Below are positions 57,774-64,000 of a stretch of DNA of 64,000 bases, one piece after another. The DNA lies in contig NC_081410.1 in NCBI RefSeq assembly GCF_030272615.1, positions 224,119,415-224,183,414 on the forward strand. Direction: 5' to 3'. Numbering within the stretch: the stretch's first letter is position 1; each line of letters starts with the position of its first letter. Origin of the DNA: Cryptomeria japonica (Eukaryota; Streptophyta; Pinopsida; Cupressales; Cupressaceae). Below the pieces are notes generated by a model. The model did no database searches. It was not told the DNA's origin and saw only the letters and a list, made by a program, of their open reading frames with translations. The position numbers and the translations under genes were made by a program.

Positions 57774-57800
57774 ATCTCCCGCTTTGACATTGATGGCAAC
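57709..57800 (-). promoter_or_regulatory. E11 inverted repeat around polypurine tract/LTR junction
   Basis: GTTGCCACCAATGATAAT (57709-57726, inside LTR) pairs with TTTGACATTGATGGCAAC (57783-57800, interior) at 14 of 18 positions; the right LTR copy of the first arm pairs at 16 of 18. The junction and purine tract lie in the loop, as in E5 and E7. Confidence 0.7.
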
Positions 57801-57987
57801 ACTCATCAGAAAAATCCAAAAAGAATGTATCCAACAATGGTTTGCCAAAATTGTCTTACCAAAAATGTGTGCCAAAAAATGTATGCTCCTCCTGAGCTAA
57901 TGATGTCCTGTTCTGATCATTTTTCTCATCTCACTACTCCCCCTTTGACATCAATGACAAAGGTTGTCATTCGCTGTCAGTGAAGTC

Positions 57988-60900
57988 CTACCTAGATTCT
58001 TGTAACCGGTGGGTTACAATCTGAAAAATATCTGTCAAAACCAAATTTAAACTGCTGGTGAACCTTTTGCTATCCTGTAATGCCTCTTGTGTTCTCTGAA
58101 CTGTACCGGTGAGTATGTGCATTTTCTCTTCCCATGTCTTAAGTCTGGGAGCTAGAGCCTCAGAAATTTCTTTTCTCAAAGAAATGAGGTAATCTAGTTT
58201 AGGACCAAGTTGACATTTTAAGCTCTTTGGCTTATCCTTTATTCTTTGTTTGTCGTTCTCTAACTTCTTAATTTTCTCTTCTAGATCTGCAATTTTCTTT
58301 TCTATCTCCAAAAATGAATCTCATGTACCTATCAGATTGTCAGCAATATTGTTAATCTTATCTTGTGCTTTATTGATTTCCTTGTCTAGATCTTTTGTTA
58401 GAATATTTGTTTTACAAGTATCTCTATATAGTTTCTTGAAATAAAAAATTCTCTCTCTAAGTTCTAGTAATAAGGTGTCCATTTTATCCTTGTTCTTCTT
58501 TATAATTTCCTCAAAGAATTTCTCTTTTTCCTTAATCATTCTCTCCTTGAATGTGTCCTCATTTATTTGATCAATTGTCAATATGTTGCTGGTGATGAAT
58601 TTAGACAATGTGTCTAGTTGACCTAAAGAATCCTTATTATCCACAATGCACTTTGGTGCTATCAATTTAAGAATAGGAATGGTGTCATCAATAGCCTTAT
58701 AGGCTTGTGCGTTACACTCTGTGATCTTCTTTATTGAATCCAATAAGACCTTTGTTACATTTGTAGGTCAAAATTTTGCTATAGAAGTACCAGATGTTTG
58801 TCCAACTATTTACACAATATCTATGCTACTGGTTGTAGTAATCACCTTGCTTGATTCGACCTCTGGTAGGTCAGTCTATGTTTGCATTTCTATAAGTAAA
58901 GGTTTGGCTTTTCAGTTTTAGCCAGTGGCACTATCTCTGTCTGAACTTGTGTCTCAACCTGTTCCTGTTCTGGTTTCTCCATCCGTGTCTCAGAAGGTTT
59001 TTCTGAGCTCTCAACAACTAGTTTCTCAGGTGTGGCCTATGTATGCACTTTCGATTTCTCTATTTGTACCTCTGTACTATCCATTACCAATTCTCCTGAT
59101 TGTTTTCCAATTTTATCTACCGGTTCCTCTAATGGTTTACCAGTGGTATCTTCTGCCAGTTGCTCTGTCTGAGTAGGTTTTTCTGTGCTTATGTTTACAG
59201 TATCATTAACCTTAACCTCAACATCTGCAACCGGTGACTTAGTAGTCACTTCTTCCTTCTTATCCTTAGCGGTTTCTTTGTCAACCACAACATTTACTTC
59301 TTGAGTATCTATATTTATAGTGTACAAAATTTCAGATTCAGGATTAGTATCCTCTAGTGAAGTCTCCATATTCTCATTGGCCGGTTGACTGTCTGTAGTT
59401 TCTACCGGTGGAGTATCCGAAGGAGGAGGTGGGAGCACATTATCAACTATTTTAAGGCTTGGAGGTCCACCTACCTTACCTTTTCCTTTATCCCTATCCT
59501 TTTGGTATACTCTGATAGTTTTGGGTCTTAGTAATTCTTCATGTTTCTCTTTTTCTACAAAGAATATATCCCATGCATCCATTGTTTCCTTAGAGACTTC
59601 ATTCACTCTACCTACCATCAGTGCTACATGCCGGCGAGCGGTTGAAAATACTGTCTGGTTAGCCTCACTGATTAGTTTGTCTATCTCATCAGGTGAGTTT
59701 ACTAGATGCACTACAAGTAGTTTTTCAATTTTTATTTTCTTATCCAACTCAACAATAGCTGCCCTTCTAGCTTCTAGTCTTCTATACAGATCATTAGGTA
59801 TTTCATCAACAATTTCCTTCAAAAATTTCTTTCAAATGTCCAAGTGTAAAATTACACTATTCTCTATGCTTTCCTTGTCATCAACAGATAGTGTGTTGTA
59901 CAGTTTGCTAATGTTTTTCAAATTTCCATCTTCAGTTATTTCACTTAAGAGTTTATCCAGTGGAGCAATATCTTGTTTTACCTTCTTCTTCTTAGGACTC
60001 AACTTTTTCGCTGGAGGCCTCACTGCCTGTTACTTTTGCCTTGTTTTCTTGGGTGTAGGTGAGGGTACCGGTGAGGGTTTTCTTTTCCTTTCAACCCTTT
60101 TGAATACCGCCGGTATATCACTTTCAAAGGAAGTTCCAACCGGTGAAAGATGAGTTTCCGGTTGAAGTCCTCCCAACTCACTTTCCTTTATACCAGTTTG
60201 TTTCAAGACATCTTCCTTAATGGCTTTTGCCTGTCGGGTTCCTTTCCTTACTGTTTCTTCAACCTTCTTAACCCTTTTCCTAGACTGAATTCTACTCTCA
60301 ATTGTTTCTGCATTTCCAAAGTTTCTCAGTGGGTTCCTTTGGTGCTTCAAGGAGGGATTTTGCATAAGTTTCTATAATGTTATGTGTCTCATAGCCCATT
60401 TCAGTTACCTAGATAGTTCTAGGGACAATTGCCTCTATCTAGATTTCATCCTTTTTAATTACAAAGCAAATTTCTTTTTGATATTTATCTACAATTGCCT
60501 ATGATAGTCTTATTCTAGTTTTCATTTGAGTCTTCAATGCTTGAAAATTCTCATTTGTGTTTTTCTCTCTGTCTTCTCCCATATTGTTCAATAGATCCAA
60601 TAATTGCTTTCCTATCTGTATATCAAAGACAAAATCTCTTCTACCAATACCGGGTACTTGTTTAGTAATATACAACATTAAACATTCAAGCAAATTTGCA
60701 AATCTAAAGGTTCCTTTCTTATCTCCTTTAATCTTCTTTAGATTGTCTATCAATTCATCTTTGAGCCATTCACACACATCTATTCTAGCATTATCATTGA
60801 CCATGTTATATGCACTTTTGATACATAGGCTAGAAACTGAGTTCAACCTATTTCTATATGTGGCTTTATAACCTAAGATCATACTAATAAATCTGACATT

Positions 60901-61446
60901 GATGTCCTTTATATCATTTGCCCTTAGAGACCTTTTGTCAAAAGTTGCACCAGTTAGTTTTATCACTGTGTCATTCGAGACCTTCTTTGTTCTGTTAGGT
61001 CTACTACCGGTGGAAGGTAACCCTGTTACTGCTTTTACTGCTTCTTTTGTGATTTTATGAATGAAATCCAACCAGAAGAATTCACCATGGACTCTTCTTA
61101 GAACAATTCTTATTACATCTTTGGGAAAATCAGGAATGCTAAGAATATCCACAAAGCCTAGGGTTTCTACTATCTTGTGTTCCGACTTGATATTTCCAGA
61201 TTTGTCACAAATCACAGTCCTATATATGTTTTTGATCTCATCATCACCTAATTCCTCTATATGACAATGTATGTATATCCTAGGGTCTTCAACATATACT
61301 ACTCCCTTAGGAATTTAAGAAAATGCACCTATGCTATAATCTTTCTTCGCAATTTCAAGAACCAGTTTGAATACGGGTCTAGGGCATTTAATAACCTCAA
61401 TCACAATAGGGTTTGCAATAAATTTAGGAGTGGAGGAGGATGCCAT
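57988..61446 (-). pseudogene. E11 ORF2, unknown protein replacing pol
   Basis: ATG at 61446 gives MASSSTPKFIANPIVIEV. An N-terminal globular region (about 61215-60499) includes FVDILSIPDFPKDVIRIVL, GEFFWLDFIHKITKEAVKAV and FRFANLLECLMLYI. The middle is basic, with NLS-like stretches KKTRQK and SPKKKKVKQ. Next comes a Pro/Thr/Glu-rich acidic region, and the C-terminus is strongly coiled coil (58743-57988), ending LQESR and TAG. At least two frameshifts (60499-60365; about 58880-58743) and several stops break it. I recognise no enzyme motif. It might be a capsid-like, nuclear or DNA-associated accessory protein, but that is speculation. Confidence 0.7.
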
Positions 61447-61750
61447 AGTTATAAATACCTCAATCTACCTTAGGGATGAGTGTTTTGATGAACTGCTTCA
61501 CTTCTTCTCTAAGGATGCCTTCGCTCGGGAATTTTTGCGCTCTCAAAGATTTGAATGCTCGGTGAATGAAAGCGGAGCCAAAACACTTGCTTTACAATGT
61601 TATTTTCTCCAACTACCATATTTAATGCTTGTCGGTTAAGTCACAAATTAACTCATCTGCCGGTATAGAAGTAATTTCAACTTCTCACCATCAACTGAGG
61701 GAATAATAGCATGTTTTTCATTTTGTTGCTAAACCCCCAATGATTTTTCT

Positions 61751-62863
61751 TCAGTTAGATGAAGAGTCTCCTGCCGGTGGAGTGTTACTCTGTTCTGCTA
61801 GTGGAGGAGTATTTCTATCAACATTCTGATCTAACTTTCTGATCCATTGCTTTGAGAATTCTTGCTTTACCTCTTCAACCTTTTCTTTACCTTTCAAGCT
61901 ATGACCTTTGTTATTTGCCAGTGGGGACTTGCTTCTACAAAATTTTGCAATATGTCCAATTTTGTTACAAGCATAACAAGTCACATTGTTTTTCTGAATA
62001 GCTTTCCCATATCCTATGCCGGTATGTGTTCTACATTGATTAGATAAGTGTCGAAATCTTCCACAAACATAACATCTTACATTCATTCTGCAATTTTCTA
62101 AGTTATGACCAACTTTGTTGCATTTAGAACATTGACCGGTGGGTGTATTAGTGTTCTGATAATTTCTAGATCTACACTGATTTGCTCTATGACCATACTT
62201 GTTATAGTTAAAGTATTTCCCATTGAATTTGTAAGCATTAGGTTGTCTTACCAATTTTCTATGATCATGATTGTTTGCAGTACCAGAGCTTTCACCAATT
62301 TCAAAGCCAAGGCCATTTGTATCACCATTAGGTTTATGATTCTTCAACATGTCAACAAGTTCTTCTAAACTTTTCTTTAATTTCTCTTTGTGTTGATTTG
62401 CAACAGTCAGTTCATTTTCCAAGATTCCTTTCTGTCTCATGAGTTCAGTTCTGTCATTTTGTGTATGCATCAAATCTATCTTCAACATATCATTCTCATG
62501 ACTAAGTCTTGTGTTTTCATTTCCAGCATCATTTAGTCTTCTAGTCAAGTCATCTTCATTCTTCTTTTTGTCTTCAATTTATTTACAAAATCTCATAGTC
62601 ATATCTTGCATCTCATTCTTCATTGTACAGTTATCTTGTCTCAGTTGGTTTACCAAATCATTAAGAGTTTCCTTTTCATCTTCCTCTTTTTGCACCTTCT
62701 CACAAAGTTCTCTTCTTTTATTTCTTGCTATGGTTAAATTTTCTTGAAGTCCTCGAATAATATCCTAAGCAGCCTTCAAATCATTATCAAGTTTGATATT
62801 CTTCACTTTTTCTGCATCATAGTCTGAAAGAGCTGTTTCCATTTGCTTTCTCAAGTTTTCCAT
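61751..62863 (-). pseudogene. E11 ORF1, coiled-coil gag-like protein with four CCHC knuckles
   Basis: ATG at 62863 (MENLRKQMETALSDYDAEK) begins a coiled coil that runs to about 62370, with TAG at 62765-62767, another stop near 62580 and a frameshift. Knuckle 1 is lost (YFNYNKYGHRANQC); knuckles 2-4 are CSKCNKVGHNLENC, CYVCGRFRHLSNQC and CYACNKIGHIAKFC. An acidic tail follows. It matches the C-terminal half of E5 gag but has no UBN2-type core, so it could bind RNA and perhaps join particles built by a full gag. Confidence 0.82.
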
Positions 62864-62920
62864 CTCTATCGGTGACAAGATCTTCCTCAAGCTGTTAGGA
62901 TTTTGAAAATAGAGGACCAA

Positions 62921-62932
62921 GCTCTGATACCA
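62921..62932 (-). promoter_or_regulatory. E11 primer binding site
   Basis: Minus-strand TGGTATCAGAGC, two bases from the right LTR. Identical to that of E10 and E6. Confidence 0.9.
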
Positions 62933-62934
62933 AT

Positions 62935-63724
62935 TGTTAGGATTCTCAAAGATACTGAGAGGGGGGGGGGGTGAATCAATATCTGACCGGTTAGATAATT
63001 TTCTTAACTTATAACATGAAAGACATACTAAAACTGTGTACCGGTAAACCAGAAATAATGCAACAAATAAGAATAACAACCACAACATGAAAAACACACC
63101 ATAACACAATATTTTAATGAGGAAACCCAGTGTGGGAAAAAACTTGGTGGGATTTGTGACCCACAATATTCACTTAGTGGCCAATAAGAGAATATTACTG
63201 CTTACAATAGGGGCCTACACATGCAGGAAGACTAAGTGCCTAGAGCTCACTGCTCAATTACAAAAGAAGTCACACTAACTTACAAAAATGAATTATTCAA
63301 ATTCAATGTCTTGTACTGCTTCAGATTAGCATCTATTATGCCAGATTGAGTACCGGTTTAAGCTCTGCTACATACATAAACCCTTAACCTAATAATTCAC
63401 ATATTAGGTCTGCTACCTTCTATTCATATTTCACATCATATCATATCCTAAATAATCTACAATGATCTCATACATATATGAGTCATATTATAATCCACCA
63501 TGTTGTCTTACAAAAGATTTTACAATTAATTACAAAATACATTAATACAAAATTGTTGTCGGCCAAGGTGCCGGTAATCTTCCTTTTCGGTGGCGGTGTC
63601 CTGTATGTCGGTGTAGAGTCTGTCTGTGCCGGTGCCCACCGATATCACATGATTGTAAGGTTGCCACCAATGACAATACCTTCAATCACCTACAATTTCT
63701 CATTGGAGTGTGCATTTTCCAACA
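62935..63724 (-). repeat. E11 right LTR (5' LTR in element sense)
   Basis: Partner of 56988-57773, with a G-run length difference near 62960 (poly-G/poly-C tract) and scattered substitutions. Followed by the second AATAG. Confidence 0.9.
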
Positions 63725-63729
63725 AATAG

Positions 63730-64000
63730 GATAGGACACATTACTGTAAACTGTCCCAATAGTGATAGTAAGAACAAATCGGAGAAGTTTAAAAAGTTCA
63801 AAGGAGGAAATAGGAGAAACTGTCTTGTTGCAGTTGATGAAGGTGTCATTAATGATGAATCAGAAGATGAATAAAGCGAAGATATAGTGTTTGTAGCCAT
63901 TAAGGAAGATGTGTCAGACAAGAAGGCTCTTGTCTCCCGCTTTGATAATTCTAATGAGTGGATTATTGACAGTGGTTGTTCTCACCACATGATTGGTGAC
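63730..64000 (+). pseudogene. E10 gag end and protease start
   Basis: Continues the knuckle split by E11 (…CN-RIGHITVNCP), then a Lys-rich linker, TAA at 63872-63874, and the copia protease active site WIIDSGCSHHMIGD with catalytic Asp at 63968-63970. The domain runs out of the window. Confidence 0.82.

Larger units (their letters stand above)
56988..63724 (-). mobile_element. E11: complete pol-less LTR retrotransposon nested in E10 gag
   Basis: LTRs of 786 (56988-57773) and 790 (62935-63724) bases with TGTTA...CCAACA ends. AATAG is duplicated at 56983-56987 and 63725-63729. Minus-strand order: primer site, ORF1 (coiled coil and four CCHC knuckles), ORF2 (unknown, about 1150 residues), polypurine tract. 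No protease, RT, RNase H or integrase motif is seen anywhere in the 5.2-kb interior. It is therefore non-autonomous, with copia-type signals matching its neighbours. Confidence 0.92.
54660..64000 (+). mobile_element. E10: Ty1/copia element, split by E11, continues past window
   Basis: 5' LTR 54660-56109, primer site, gag to 56987, then E11, then gag and protease from 63730 to the window edge. Joining across E11 restores the reading of one zinc knuckle. It inserted into the E9 LTR. Confidence 0.85.

Overview
The window is plant nuclear DNA built almost wholly of nested, decayed LTR retrotransposons. I find no intact cellular gene, tRNA, rRNA or CRISPR array. The AT-rich background, many old elements, Ty3 Tat-lineage elements with a second archaeal-type RNase H, chromoviruses and long-gag Ty1/copia elements point to a seed plant with a very large genome. 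A gymnosperm (conifer-type) is my best guess, but the sequence does not prove it.

Layout (E1-E11 are my labels). E1 (1-14752, +) is a Tat-lineage Ty3 element whose 5' end lies outside the window. Its gag-protease-G-patch-RT-RNase H-aRNase H-integrase frame is broken only by nine stop codons and one frameshift. Its very long 3' region carries a decayed antisense gene encoding a plant mobile domain (PMD) protein. A short minus-strand ORF tail of unknown function (14879-15265) and a minus-strand Tat fragment E2 (15862-16209) follow. E3 (16210-22860, +) is a truncated copia-type element whose long 5' LTR was split by the small non-autonomous element E4 (18616-21347, -; TSD GTTAT). E5 (22862-40331, -) is a tandem copia array: a gag fragment, one LTR, a full but dead internal region, and a second LTR. 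Its middle LTR was split by the chromovirus E6 (24527-32369, +; TSD GTTTC). E7 (40332-43500, +) is a copia deletion derivative with gag joined directly to RNase H.

E8 (about 45105-51829, +) is a second Tat element truncated before its RT. E9 (about 53060-54659, +) is the 3' end of a Tekay-like chromovirus with a microsatellite-filled LTR. E10 (54660-64000, +) is a copia element whose gag zinc-knuckle codons were split by E11 (56988-63724, -; TSD AATAG). E11 is a complete but decayed non-autonomous LTR element. It has a coiled-coil/four-knuckle ORF1 and, in place of pol, a long ORF2 of unknown function.

Three observations stand out. The first is the antisense PMD gene with its own candidate TATA box and a cluster of AGCGCT palindromes upstream. 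The second is the pol-less E11 with its unknown ORF2. The third is an inverted repeat bracketing the polypurine tract/LTR junction in three different copia-type elements. The nonsense codons are mostly explained by CAG to TAG and CGA to TGA, the pattern expected from deamination of methylated CHG and CG cytosines in silenced DNA.
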